Source of the DNA: Actinomycetota bacterium
GTDB taxonomy: Bacteria > Actinomycetota > Actinomycetes > Mycobacteriales > Micromonosporaceae
DNA length: 64,000 nucleotides
Direction: 5' to 3'
Assembly (NCBI GenBank): GCA_005885555.1
Contig: VAWN01000026.1
Span: 1 to 64,000 of the forward strand
The notes under the pieces were generated by a model, which saw nothing but the letters and a program-made list of their open reading frames with translations, searched no databases and was not told where the DNA came from. Every line of letters begins with the position of its first letter. Within the stretch, counting starts at the first letter, position 1. Position numbers and translations under genes: made by a program. Shown here piece by piece: positions 14,390-22,786 of the stretch.

Positions 14390-15091
14390 ATGACTGATCT
14401 CGCTTCCGGGCCGGTGTCTCCGCCTCCGCTGCCGGTCCCGCCCGCTCCTCCGCTGGGCGCACCCGCTCCTCCGCCGGTCCCGCCCGCCGCCGAGCCGACC
14501 TCGACGATCCGGGCGACCGCGGCGGTACCGGGACCGCCGCCCGCCGATCCTCCCGTCCAGCCTGGACCGTCCACTGTGGACGAGGTGTTGCACAAGGCCG
14601 GCGACGCGGTTCAGGAGGCGGCCGCCAACGTGGTGACCCGCCTGCGCAACAACGCCTCGGTGGCCGCCGGCCGCGGTAGGACCACGATCGGCAACGAGGT
14701 GGTCGAGAAGATCGCCGGTATCGCCGCCCGCGAGGTACCCGGTGTCCACGACCTCGGCGGCGACGTCGCCCGCGCGCTGTCCACCGTCCGGGAGAAGCTG
14801 CACCTGGGCGAGGAGAGCGCGGCGCAGGGCGTGTCGGTGAAGCTGGAGGGCAGGACCGCCGAGATCAGCGTCGTCATCGTCATCGAGTTCGGGTTCCAGA
14901 TCTTCTCGGTGACCGAGAAGGTGCGCGAAAAGGTGATCAGTTCGGTGGAGAACCTGCTCGGCCTGGAGGTCGTCGCGGTCGACGTGACAGTGGACGACGT
15001 GCACGTACCCGACGAAAGCGCGGTGGCCGCGGACGCCGAGCGGGCCAAGGGGTACGTGGCGGAGACCAAAGCGATCGTGGTCGGCTCGTGA
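14390..15091 (+). CDS. Asp23/Gls24 family envelope stress protein
   Basis: The 233-residue protein has a Pro/Ala-rich N-terminal 75 residues. The Asp23 domain follows: TIGNEVVEKIAGIAAREVPG, GVSVKLEGRTAEISVVIVIE, and VREKVISSVENLLGL with a VDVTVDDVHV end strand. Asp23/Gls24 proteins are membrane-associated envelope-stress factors in Gram-positives; the exact role in actinomycetes is unclear. TACGCT at 14376-14381 stands 8 nt before the ATG, so transcription probably begins at or near the start codon. The gene is convergent with the cyclophilin gene, with 16 bp between the stops. Confidence 0.85.
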   Translation: MTDLASGPVSPPPLPVPPAPPLGAPAPPPVPPAAEPTSTIRATAAVPGPPPADPPVQPGPSTVDEVLHKAGDAVQEAAANVVTRLRNNASVAAGRGRTTIGNEVVEKIAGIAAREVPGVHDLGGDVARALSTVREKLHLGEESAAQGVSVKLEGRTAEISVVIVIEFGFQIFSVTEKVREKVISSVENLLGLEVVAVDVTVDDVHVPDESAVAADAERAKGYVAETKAIVVGS

Positions 15092-15107
15092 GCCGGGCGT
15101 GCGGCTG

Positions 15108-15995
15108 CTAGCCGACCGTCACGCTGGAAATGGTGACCGGCGACTTCGGGTGGCCGCCGCCCGGGTCGGGGGTGTACGCGCCGTCGTCGCCGGCCGCGGC
15201 CACCTCGTCGAGTACCCACATGCCGGCCATCACCGTGCCGAACGGCGTGAACGTGGGCGGGATGGGCGAATCGCGGTACACGATGAAGAACTGGCTGCCG
15301 TTGGTGTCCTTGCCGGAGTTGGCGAGGGCGACGGTACCCCGCGGGTAGATCGCCAGCCCGTGGCCTCCGGACGCCTTGGGTAGCGGGCGGGTGCGGTCGA
15401 GTTCGTCGGCGAAGGCGTAGCCGGGGCCGCCGCGGCCGGTACCGCTCGGGTCGCCGCACTGCAAGAGGTAGAGCTGGTCGGTGACGAGCCGGTGGCAGCC
15501 GGTTCCGTCGAAGAAGTGCCGGCTGGCGAGGAACGTGAAGCTGGCCACCGTGCACGGGGTACGGGCGGCGTCGATCTTGACCAGGATCGCGCCGTGGTTC
15601 GTGGTGATCGTCATGGTCCGGGTACCGGTCCGGTGCGTCCGGCTGTGCGGCGGGATGCCGACGCTGCGCTGGTACGGCTTGCTGGCCGGGTCGGCGAGCC
15701 ACCAGCGGCAGCCGTCGGCGTCGGCGGCCGGATGCGCCCCGGCCGGCCGGGTACCTGAGGCCTGGCTGGCGGGCGGGTGGTGCCCGCGGGAGAAGTTCCA
15801 GGTCAGGAGGCCGACGAGCAGGCTGAGCGCGAGGACGGCGACGCCGAGGCCGACGGTGACGGGTACCCGCCAGCGCTGCAGGGGTTCGTCCTCGACGGCC
15901 GCCGGCTCGTCTTCGGCGGCGGCCGCCGCCGGCGTCTCCTCGGCCGGCTGTGGTTCGGTCGGCTGTTCCTCGGCCGGCTGTGGTTCGGGCTCCAT
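15108..15995 (-). CDS. Membrane-anchored cyclophilin-type peptidyl-prolyl isomerase
   Basis: Catalyses cis-trans isomerisation of prolyl bonds outside the membrane. An acidic Pro/Glu N-tail contains a 10-residue repeat (EPQPAEEQPT / EPQPAEETPA, from a 22-bp DNA repeat at 15937-15958 and 15967-15988). A transmembrane helix follows (VTVGLGVAVLALSLLVGLLT, about 62-81). The cyclophilin domain lies from about 130: VASFTFLASRHFFDGTGCHR, GYAFADEL, GTVALANSGKDTNGSQFFI and PPTFTPFGTV. I chose ATG at 15993-15995, since TACCCT (plus-strand 16003-16008) lies 7 nt upstream. Confidence 0.9.
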   Translation of the reverse strand: MEPEPQPAEEQPTEPQPAEETPAAAAAEDEPAAVEDEPLQRWRVPVTVGLGVAVLALSLLVGLLTWNFSRGHHPPASQASGTRPAGAHPAADADGCRWWLADPASKPYQRSVGIPPHSRTHRTGTRTMTITTNHGAILVKIDAARTPCTVASFTFLASRHFFDGTGCHRLVTDQLYLLQCGDPSGTGRGGPGYAFADELDRTRPLPKASGGHGLAIYPRGTVALANSGKDTNGSQFFIVYRDSPIPPTFTPFGTVMAGMWVLDEVAAAGDDGAYTPDPGGGHPKSPVTISSVTVG

Positions 15996-16077
15996 CCGGG
16001 TAAGGGTAGGGGCGTGGTTCACCACATGACGACCGGCTTCCTTAGTCATCGTTCAGGCCAGCCTCTAGACTCGCGTC

Positions 16078-17751
16078 ATGGATGAGAGCGGGATCGCCGC
16101 GGGCCGGGCGCGCTGGCAGGCCCGGTACGACGCTGCCGTGCGCCGGGACGCCGACTTCACGACGCTGTCCGGCCTTCCGGTCGACCCGGTGTACGGGCCG
16201 CCCGAGGGCGCCGAGGTGCCCGGGTTCGAGCGGATCGGCTGGCCGGGGGAGTACCCGTACACCCGGGGCCTGTATCCGACCGGGTACCGCGGCCGCACCT
16301 GGACCATCCGGCAGTTCGCCGGCTTCGGCAACGCCCGGCAGACCAACGAGCGGTACAAGCTGATCCTGGGCGCGGGTGGCGGCGGCCTGTCGGTGGCCTT
16401 CGACATGCCGACCCTGATGGGTCGCGACTCCGACGACCCGAAGGCGCTCGGCGAGGTCGGCCACTGCGGCGTGGCGGTCGACTCGGCGCGGGACATGGAG
16501 ATCCTGTTCGACGGCATCGACCTGGCCGGCGTGACGACCAGCATGACCATCTCCGGCCCGGCGGTGCCGGTCTTCTGCATGTACCTGGTGGCCGCCGAAC
16601 GGCAGGGCGCCGACCTCGCGAAGCTGGACGGCACGCTGCAGACCGACATCTTCAAGGAGTACATCGCGCAGAAGGAGTGGCTGTTCCCGCCCGAGCCGCA
16701 CCTGCGCCTGATCGGCGACCTGATGGAGTACTGCGCCCGGGAGATCCCGCGGTACAAGCCGCTGTCGGTGTCCGGGTACCACATCCGCGAGGCCGGCTCG
16801 ACCGCCGCGCAGGAGCTGGCGTACACGCTGGCCGACGGGTTCGGGTACGTGGAGCTGGGACTGTCGCGGGGCATGGACGTCAACACGTTCGCGCCGGGGC
16901 TGAGCTTCTTCTTCGACGCGCACGTCGACTTCTTCGAGGAGATCGCCAAGTTCCGGGCGGCCCGGCGGATCTGGGCCCGGTGGATGCGCGACGAGTACGG
17001 CGCGACGAGCGAGAAGGCGCTGTGGCTGAAGTTCCACACGCAGACCGCCGGGGTGTCGCTGACCGCGCAGCAGCCGGTGAACAACGTCGTCCGTACCGCG
17101 GTGGAGGCGCTGGCGGCGGTGCTCGGGGGGACGAACTCGTTGCACACCAACGCGTTGGACGAGACGCTCGCGCTGCCGACCGACGAGACGGCCGAGATCG
17201 CGCTGCGTACCCAGCAGGTGCTGATGGAGGAGACCGGGGTCACCAACGTGGCCGATCCGCTGGGCGGGTCGTGGTATGTGGAGGCGTTGACCGACCGGCT
17301 GGAGGCCGAGGCGGAGCAGGTCTTCGCGCGGATCCGGGACCTGGGCGGCGACGGCACCATCACCAGCGGAATCCTGCGCGGTATCGAGGACGGCTGGTTC
17401 ACCGCCGAGATCGCCGAGTCGGCTTTCGTTTACCAGCAGGCGCTGGAGCGCGGTACCAAGAAAATCGTCGGCGTCAACGCGCACACCGCGACGGTGACCC
17501 GCGACCTTTCGATCCTGCGCATCTCGCACGAGGTCGAGCTGGCCCAGCGCGACGCGCTCGCCGCCCGGCGCGCGCAGCGCGACCAGGCGGCGGTGGACGC
17601 CAGCCTCAAGCGCATGGTCGAGGTGGCGCGGACCCGGGAGAACCTGGTGCCGTCGATGCTCGACGCGGTGCGCGCCGAGGCGACGCTGGGCGAGATCTGC
17701 GACGCGCTGCGGGCCGAGTGGGGCGACTACCGGGAGCCCGCCCGCTTCTGA
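16078..17751 (+). CDS. icmA: Isobutyryl-CoA mutase large subunit
   Basis: A B12-dependent mutase that interconverts isobutyryl-CoA and n-butyryl-CoA; the cobalamin-binding small subunit (IcmB) is separate and not in this window. The 557-residue chain is a mutase TIM barrel without the C-terminal B12 domain. Two residues known to separate isobutyryl- from methylmalonyl-CoA mutases are both of the isobutyryl type: Phe80 (TIRQFAGFG) and Gln198 (KEYIAQKEW), at exactly the published IcmA numbering. Automated tools may call it a methylmalonyl-CoA mutase. TAGACT (16066-16071) lies 6 nt before the ATG, so it is probably leaderless. MeaB and Ccr nearby fit butyrate/isobutyrate metabolism. Confidence 0.9.
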   Translation: MDESGIAAGRARWQARYDAAVRRDADFTTLSGLPVDPVYGPPEGAEVPGFERIGWPGEYPYTRGLYPTGYRGRTWTIRQFAGFGNARQTNERYKLILGAGGGGLSVAFDMPTLMGRDSDDPKALGEVGHCGVAVDSARDMEILFDGIDLAGVTTSMTISGPAVPVFCMYLVAAERQGADLAKLDGTLQTDIFKEYIAQKEWLFPPEPHLRLIGDLMEYCAREIPRYKPLSVSGYHIREAGSTAAQELAYTLADGFGYVELGLSRGMDVNTFAPGLSFFFDAHVDFFEEIAKFRAARRIWARWMRDEYGATSEKALWLKFHTQTAGVSLTAQQPVNNVVRTAVEALAAVLGGTNSLHTNALDETLALPTDETAEIALRTQQVLMEETGVTNVADPLGGSWYVEALTDRLEAEAEQVFARIRDLGGDGTITSGILRGIEDGWFTAEIAESAFVYQQALERGTKKIVGVNAHTATVTRDLSILRISHEVELAQRDALAARRAQRDQAAVDASLKRMVEVARTRENLVPSMLDAVRAEATLGEICDALRAEWGDYREPARF

Positions 17752-17804
17752 CGGCACGGGACGGCGGTCCCGCCCACCTCCCGATGCGTGCCAGACTAGG
17801 CAGC

Positions 17805-18722
17805 ATGACCGATCCTCGTACCAAGTCGTCGTCGATCTTCACCCGCGGCGCGGTGGATCTCAGCGCGTTACGCACCCCGCCGCCGGCCCCGGCACAGCCC
17901 ACGGCTGGCCAACCGCCGGCCGGTCAGCCGGCGCCGGGCCCGCGCGGTGGCGGCGTGTCGATCGTCGACGTGACCGAGGCGACATTCCAGTCCGAGGTTC
18001 TCGACCGGTCGTTGCAGACCCCGGTCGTCATCGACTTCTGGGCCGAGTGGTGCGGCCCGTGCAAGCAGCTGTCGCCGGTACTGGAGAAGCTCGCGATCGA
18101 GGGCAACGGCGCGTGGACCCTGGCGAAGATCGACGTCGATGCGAACCCGCGGCTGGCGCAGATGTTCCGGGTCCAGGGCATCCCGATGGTGTTCGCGGTC
18201 GTCGGCGGGCAACCGGTCGACGCGTTCACCGGCGTGATACCCGAGACGCAGCTGCGGCAGTGGATCGATGCGGTGCTGAAGGCGGGCGGGGTGGCGGTCG
18301 CGCCGACGGCCGACCCGCGGCTGGAGAGCGCCGACGACGCCCTCATGGCCGGCGACCTCGACGGTGCCGAGCAGGCATACCGGAAGATCCTCGCGGAATC
18401 GCCCGCGGACGTCGCCGCCGAGGCCGGGTTGGCGCAGGTGGGGCTGCTGCGTCGGGTACGGGATGTGGATCCGGCGAAGGCGCTCGCGGACGCCGCGGCA
18501 GCGCCGGACGACGTGGCCGCACAGACCCTGGCGGCCGACGTCGAGGTGCTGTCCGGCCGGGCCGAAGACGCCTACAAGCGGCTGGTCGAGACGGTGCGCC
18601 GGTCGTCCGGCGCCGACCGCGAGACGGCGCGGCAGCACCTCGTGTCGCTGTTCACCGTGGCCGGGCCGGACGACCCGGCCGTGGTCGCGGCCCGCCGCCA
18701 ACTCGCCAGCGCGCTGTTCTAG
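17805..18722 (+). CDS. Thioredoxin-TPR protein (CnoX-like)
   Basis: The 305-residue cytoplasmic protein has a disordered Ala/Pro/Gln N-terminus and a thioredoxin domain with an intact redox site (FWAEWCGPCKQL) and cis-Pro (QGIPMV). Helical TPR-like repeats follow from about 165 (ALMAGDLDGAEQAYRKIL and so on). The combination matches the CnoX/YbbN class, which acts as a chaperone-holdase linked to GroEL; the WCGPC here would still permit redox chemistry. It follows icmA by 53 bp and may have its own promoter (CAGACT 7 nt before the ATG). It ends in TAG. Confidence 0.88.
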   Translation: MTDPRTKSSSIFTRGAVDLSALRTPPPAPAQPTAGQPPAGQPAPGPRGGGVSIVDVTEATFQSEVLDRSLQTPVVIDFWAEWCGPCKQLSPVLEKLAIEGNGAWTLAKIDVDANPRLAQMFRVQGIPMVFAVVGGQPVDAFTGVIPETQLRQWIDAVLKAGGVAVAPTADPRLESADDALMAGDLDGAEQAYRKILAESPADVAAEAGLAQVGLLRRVRDVDPAKALADAAAAPDDVAAQTLAADVEVLSGRAEDAYKRLVETVRRSSGADRETARQHLVSLFTVAGPDDPAVVAARRQLASALF

Positions 18723-18726
18723 CCCG

Positions 18727-19857
18727 ATGCGCCGGATCGCCGTTCTCGACGCGCCGAGCAACCTGGGGTTGCGGCCGCCGACCGCGACCTCGGTACCGGG
18801 CTGCGCCAAGGCCCCCGGCGCGCTGCGCGACCAGGGTCTGCTGGCCCGGCTGGCGGCCCGGGACGCGGGCTGCCTGACCCCGCCGCGCTTCGACCCCGGC
18901 GACTGGCGGCCCGGCGACGGTGTCTGCCACGCCGGGGCCATCGGGTGGTACTCGCGGCGCCTGGCCGACCGGGTCGGGGCGATCGTCGATGGCGGCGAGT
19001 TCCCGCTGGTGCTCGGCGGCGACTGCTCGATCCTGCTGGGCACCGCGCTCGCGCTGGCCCGGTTGCGCAGCCGCGACAGCCTGCCGTACGGCCTGGTGTA
19101 CCTCGACGGCCACTCCGACTTCCGGCACCCGGGCAACGCCTCCTACGTCGGGGCGGCGGCCGGGGAGGATCTCGCCCTGGCCACCGGTCGCGGCCAGCCG
19201 GACCTGACCGACCTGGAGGGCCTGCGGCCGTACCTGCGTGACGAGCACGTCGTGCTGCTCGGCATCCGGCCGCAGGACGAGTACCGGCTGGACCTGCAGG
19301 CGGCCGGCATCGCCTACCGTGCGGTGCCCCAACTACGCGCCGACGGCGCCGGCCGGACCGCCCAGTGGGCGCGCGAACAGCTCGCCGACTGCCTGGGGTA
19401 CTGGGTGCACGTCGACGTCGACGTCCTCGATCCGGCGGTGATGCCTGCCGTGGACGCGCCCGACGACGGCGGCATCGCCTACGCCGAGCTGGAACTGCTC
19501 ATCGCCGGCCTGGTCGCCACGCCGGACTGCCTCGGCATGCAGGTCACCGTCTTCGACCCGGACTACGACCCGGACGGTGCGTACGCGCGGGAACTGGTCG
19601 GCTCGCTGGTCACCGGCCTCGCGCCGCTGCGGCCCGCGGAGCCGGCGCCGCAGGCCGAGGCGGCGCCGGACGCCGCTCCCGCGGCGCCGGCCGCCCCGGG
19701 CGGCGCGCCGGAAGCCAGGCCGGCCGCGGTCGCGCCGGGCCCGGCGCTGGTGATGCCCGGGCCGCGGGACGAGGCCGCCGACGCTGTCGCGGCTCCGCGG
19801 GCGGTCCGCGCACCCCGCCGCTCGTCCCGGCCGCAGCGCGGCGCCCGCGGGGCGTGA
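18727..19857 (+). CDS. Arginase/agmatinase-family protein with Ala/Pro-rich tail
   Basis: A ureohydrolase-fold enzyme. Metal-binding motifs are GGDCS, DGHSDF and HVDVDVLDP in the order expected for the Mn-binuclear site; the usual GGDHS His is Cys here. The catalytic part ends near residue 300. It is followed by an unusual 75-residue Ala/Pro-rich, finally Arg-rich extension (QAEAAPDAAPAAPAAP, APRRSSRPQRG) that may be disordered. The ATG is 5 nt after the thioredoxin stop, and the stop overlaps the next gene (GTGA), so this is an operon. The substrate (arginine, agmatine, formiminoglutamate or other) is unclear. Confidence 0.82.
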   Translation: MRRIAVLDAPSNLGLRPPTATSVPGCAKAPGALRDQGLLARLAARDAGCLTPPRFDPGDWRPGDGVCHAGAIGWYSRRLADRVGAIVDGGEFPLVLGGDCSILLGTALALARLRSRDSLPYGLVYLDGHSDFRHPGNASYVGAAAGEDLALATGRGQPDLTDLEGLRPYLRDEHVVLLGIRPQDEYRLDLQAAGIAYRAVPQLRADGAGRTAQWAREQLADCLGYWVHVDVDVLDPAVMPAVDAPDDGGIAYAELELLIAGLVATPDCLGMQVTVFDPDYDPDGAYARELVGSLVTGLAPLRPAEPAPQAEAAPDAAPAAPAAPGGAPEARPAAVAPGPALVMPGPRDEAADAVAAPRAVRAPRRSSRPQRGARGA

Positions 19858-20618
19858 GCGTGGACACCGCGGCACCGGACCACATCGGGTACCTGGACGC
19901 GGCCGCCGCGGTACCCCTGGCGCAGGACTACAAGCAGCGCACGGTGGCAGCGCTGCACATCCGGCCCGGCGACACGGTGCTCGATGTGGGATGCGGGCCG
20001 GGTACCGACCTCGCCCGGCTCGCCGACGCCGCCGGCCCGGACGGCACGGTCATCGGCATCGACGCCGACCCGGCCATGGTCGAGGAGGCGACCCGCCGCT
20101 TCGCGGGAAAGCCGGCGGTGCGGATCCAGCCGGGTGACGCGCATGCGCTGCCATTGCCGGACGCGAGCGTCGACCGGGCCCGGATCGACCGGGTACTGCA
20201 GCACCTGACGGATCCGTCGCGCGCGCTGGCCGAGCTGCACCGGGTACTGCGCACCGGCGGCCGCCTGGCGATGGCCGAACCCGACTGGGACACCCTCGCC
20301 GTCGACGACCCGGACACCGATACCTGCCGCGCATACGCCAGGTACGTGGCGGACAACGTGCGCAACGGTGTCGTCGGGCGGCAGCTCGCCCGCCGCGCCA
20401 CCGAGGTCGGGTTCACCGTGGAGCGGGTGGACGCGACCGTCCTGCTGTTCCGTGACTTCACGAGCGCCGAACGGGTACTCGGCCTGCGGCGCGTGGCGGC
20501 CCGCGCGGTACGCGACGGCGTGCTGGCGCAGGCGGCCGCGCGGGCCTGGCTCGACCGCCTGGCCACCGGTCCGTGCCTGGCGGGCTTCACGTTCTACACG
20601 GTCGTCGCCGTGCGGTAA
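19854..20618 (+). CDS. SAM-dependent class I methyltransferase
   Basis: The 254-residue protein has motif I VLDVGCGPGTDLARLA, acidic motif II (IGIDADPAM), GDAHALPLPDASVDRA and LRTGGRLAMAEPDW, typical of the UbiE/methyltransferase-11 group. It starts at GTG inside the stop of the arginase-family gene (GTGA overlap); GTG at 19860 is an alternative. The acceptor substrate cannot be inferred. Its C-terminal half (LLFRDFTSAERVLGLRRVA) resembles small-molecule methyltransferases. Confidence 0.85.
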   Translation: MSVDTAAPDHIGYLDAAAAVPLAQDYKQRTVAALHIRPGDTVLDVGCGPGTDLARLADAAGPDGTVIGIDADPAMVEEATRRFAGKPAVRIQPGDAHALPLPDASVDRARIDRVLQHLTDPSRALAELHRVLRTGGRLAMAEPDWDTLAVDDPDTDTCRAYARYVADNVRNGVVGRQLARRATEVGFTVERVDATVLLFRDFTSAERVLGLRRVAARAVRDGVLAQAAARAWLDRLATGPCLAGFTFYTVVAVR

Positions 20619-20660
20619 CTCGGTTGTCCGCCGCGGCATGCCGCCGGTTGACTGTCCCGC

Positions 20661-22331
20661 ATGGGAGAGGTCGCAGGCGTCGCCGAGACGCTGTCGGAGT
20701 TCGTGGCCGCCGCGCTGGCGCGGGTACTGCCGGCGGGGTCGGCCGGTGCCGATCCGCTCGTGCGCCGCTCCGACCGGGCCGACTACCAGTCCACGGTGGC
20801 GTTGGCCGTGGCGCGGGTGGCCGGTACCTCCCCGGTGGCGCTGGCCGGCGCGCTCGCCCGCGAGGTACCCGGTGCGGTGGTCTCCGGCCCGGGTTTCCTC
20901 AACCTCACCGCGCCGGACGGGCTGATCTGGAGCCGGATCGCCTTACGGACGGCCGATTCCCGGCTCGGTGTGGGTACCCCGCTGGCGGGCGGCCGGACCG
21001 TCATCGACTACTCCGCACCCAACGCGGCCAAGGAGATGCACGTGGGGCATCTACGCTCCACGGTCATCGGCGACGCGCTGGCCCGGGTACTGGCACACCT
21101 CGGTGCCGATGTCGTCCGGCAGAATCACCTCGGTGACTGGGGTACCCAGTTCGGCATGCTCATCCAGTACCGGATGGAGCATCCGCAGACCCCGGACGCC
21201 GAGTTGTACCCGTTGGCACGCAAGGCATTCGACTCCGATGGTGACTTCGCCGGGCGGGCCCGGGAGCGGGTCGTCGCGTTGCAGTCCGGCGATGAACCGA
21301 CCCGGGCGGTGTGGCGGGACCTGGTCGCCTGGTCGGAACACTCCTTCCAGGTGTTGTATGAGCGGTTGGGTGTGCTGCTGGTGCCGTCGGACGACGCGCC
21401 GGAGTCGATGTACAACCCGCAGCTGGAGGGTGTTGTATCCGAGCTCGCCGAGCGGGGCTTCGCGGTGGAGAGTCAGGGTGCCTGGTGCGTGTTCCTGCCG
21501 GGCCGCGACGCGCCGCTGATCGTCCGCAAGAAGGACGGCGGATTCGGTTACGCCGCAACGGATCTGGCCGCCCTGCGGTACCGTGTCCGCGACCTCGGTG
21601 CCGACCGGATCCTGTACGTGATCGATCCGCGGCAGGCGTTGCATCTGTCGATGGTGTTCGACACCGCACGGCTGGCCGGCTGGCTGCCCGACGGAGTCGA
21701 CGTGGTGCATGTTGCCTTCGGCACGGTACTGGGACCGGACGGCCGGCCGTTCAAGTCCCGGGCCGGTGACACGGTGCCGCTGCGGGAACTGCTCGACGCG
21801 GCCGTCGACCGGGCGCGCACAGTCATCACCGACCTGGATGACAGCCTGGTGCAGGCGGTGGCGATCGGCGCGGTGAAGTATGCCGACCTGTCCTCGTCAC
21901 GCACCAAGGACTACGCCTTCGATCTGGACCGGATGATGTCTTTCACCGGTAACACGTCGGTGTACCTGCAGTATGCACATGCCCGGGTGCGCTCGATCCA
22001 AGCCCGGTTGGACGGGGAGCACCGGGTGGACGGGGAGCACCGGGTCGATGCCGCGCTGGACCTGCACCCGGCCGAGCGCGAGCTGGCCCTGCGGCTGGAC
22101 GGGTTCGGTGCCACCCTGCAGGAGGTGGCGCAGACGCTGGAACCGCACCGGCTGTGCGGGTACCTCTTCGAGCTGGCCCAGGCGTTCAGCCGCTTCTTCG
22201 AACAGTGCCCGGTGCTGCGCGCGGACACCGCGCAGCGGCAGGCCAACCGGGTCGCGCTCGTCCGGCTCACCGGCGACACGCTCGCCCAGGGGCTGAACCT
22301 ACTCGGGATCGCCGCGCCCTTCCCCATGTGA
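20661..22331 (+). CDS. argS: Arginyl-tRNA synthetase
   Basis: Charges tRNA-Arg. The 556-residue class I synthetase has the N-terminal additional domain, the HIGH-type motif MHVGHLRSTVIG, NHLGDWGTQFGMLI, and GTVLGPDGRPFKSRAGDTV at the place of KMSKS, which many ArgRS lack. It also has the helical anticodon-binding domain ending GLNLLGIA. An 18-bp duplication (22011-22046) adds DGEHRV just before that domain. Codon usage in 21050-21800 is slightly more AT-tolerant (GTTG, TTGTAT) than its neighbours. Whether this is the only ArgRS of the genome cannot be known. Confidence 0.93.
   Translation: MGEVAGVAETLSEFVAAALARVLPAGSAGADPLVRRSDRADYQSTVALAVARVAGTSPVALAGALAREVPGAVVSGPGFLNLTAPDGLIWSRIALRTADSRLGVGTPLAGGRTVIDYSAPNAAKEMHVGHLRSTVIGDALARVLAHLGADVVRQNHLGDWGTQFGMLIQYRMEHPQTPDAELYPLARKAFDSDGDFAGRARERVVALQSGDEPTRAVWRDLVAWSEHSFQVLYERLGVLLVPSDDAPESMYNPQLEGVVSELAERGFAVESQGAWCVFLPGRDAPLIVRKKDGGFGYAATDLAALRYRVRDLGADRILYVIDPRQALHLSMVFDTARLAGWLPDGVDVVHVAFGTVLGPDGRPFKSRAGDTVPLRELLDAAVDRARTVITDLDDSLVQAVAIGAVKYADLSSSRTKDYAFDLDRMMSFTGNTSVYLQYAHARVRSIQARLDGEHRVDGEHRVDAALDLHPAERELALRLDGFGATLQEVAQTLEPHRLCGYLFELAQAFSRFFEQCPVLRADTAQRQANRVALVRLTGDTLAQGLNLLGIAAPFPM
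22011..22046. repeat. 18-bp tandem duplication inside argS
   Basis: Two adjacent copies of an 18-bp unit (22011-22028 and 22029-22046) encode DGEHRV-DGEHRV. They are in frame, in the linker before the anticodon-binding domain, and differ only in the last base. Confidence 0.85.
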
Positions 22332-22775
22332 CCCGCGCAGCGCCCGGAGCTGTTCGAGGCGGCGGGGCACGTAGACCTCCGCGTCGAGCTCCAGCAGCTT
22401 GCCCCAGGGCAGCGGCTGGTCGACGATCACCTCGCCGTCCTGCTCGGCGATCCGGACCGGTACCAGGGTGTTGGCCAGCTCGGCGAGCCGGCCGGTCAGG
22501 TCACGCAGCACGGTGACGGTCTCGGCGAGCCGGTCGGCCAGGCCGCGCAGGCCGCCGTACGCGGCCACGCACCGGTCCAGCTCGCGCACGTCGATGCGCT
22601 CCCGGTCGTCGTAGCTGACCTTCTCCCCGACGAGTACCGCCTCGGTGACCTCGATCAGCTCCTCGTGGCTGAACACCACGTTCGCGACAATCTGCTCCGC
22701 GGTCCACCCGCCGTCGGCCGGCGCATCGAACCCGCCGGCCGCGACCTCGTCGATGAAGTCGGCATAGGTGTCCAT
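22299..22775 (-). CDS. DinB/maleylpyruvate-isomerase-like helical protein
   Basis: A 158-residue soluble, mostly helical protein: MDTYADFIDEVAAGG, WTAEQIVANVVFSHEELIEV, RVAELANTLVPVR-type helices and a terminal WGKLLELDAEVYVPRRLEQL. The W..EQIVAH/F.HEE pattern is that of four-helix DinB-like or mycothiol-dependent maleylpyruvate-isomerase N-terminal proteins, which often bind a metal. The metal ligands are not securely identified. It overlaps the 3' end of argS by 33 bp and lies just downstream of the PBP gene on the same strand, separated by 11 bp from it. Confidence 0.6.
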   Translation of the reverse strand: MDTYADFIDEVAAGGFDAPADGGWTAEQIVANVVFSHEELIEVTEAVLVGEKVSYDDRERIDVRELDRCVAAYGGLRGLADRLAETVTVLRDLTGRLAELANTLVPVRIAEQDGEVIVDQPLPWGKLLELDAEVYVPRRLEQLRALRGSHGEGRGDPE

Positions 22776-22786
22776 GCCCGCATACG

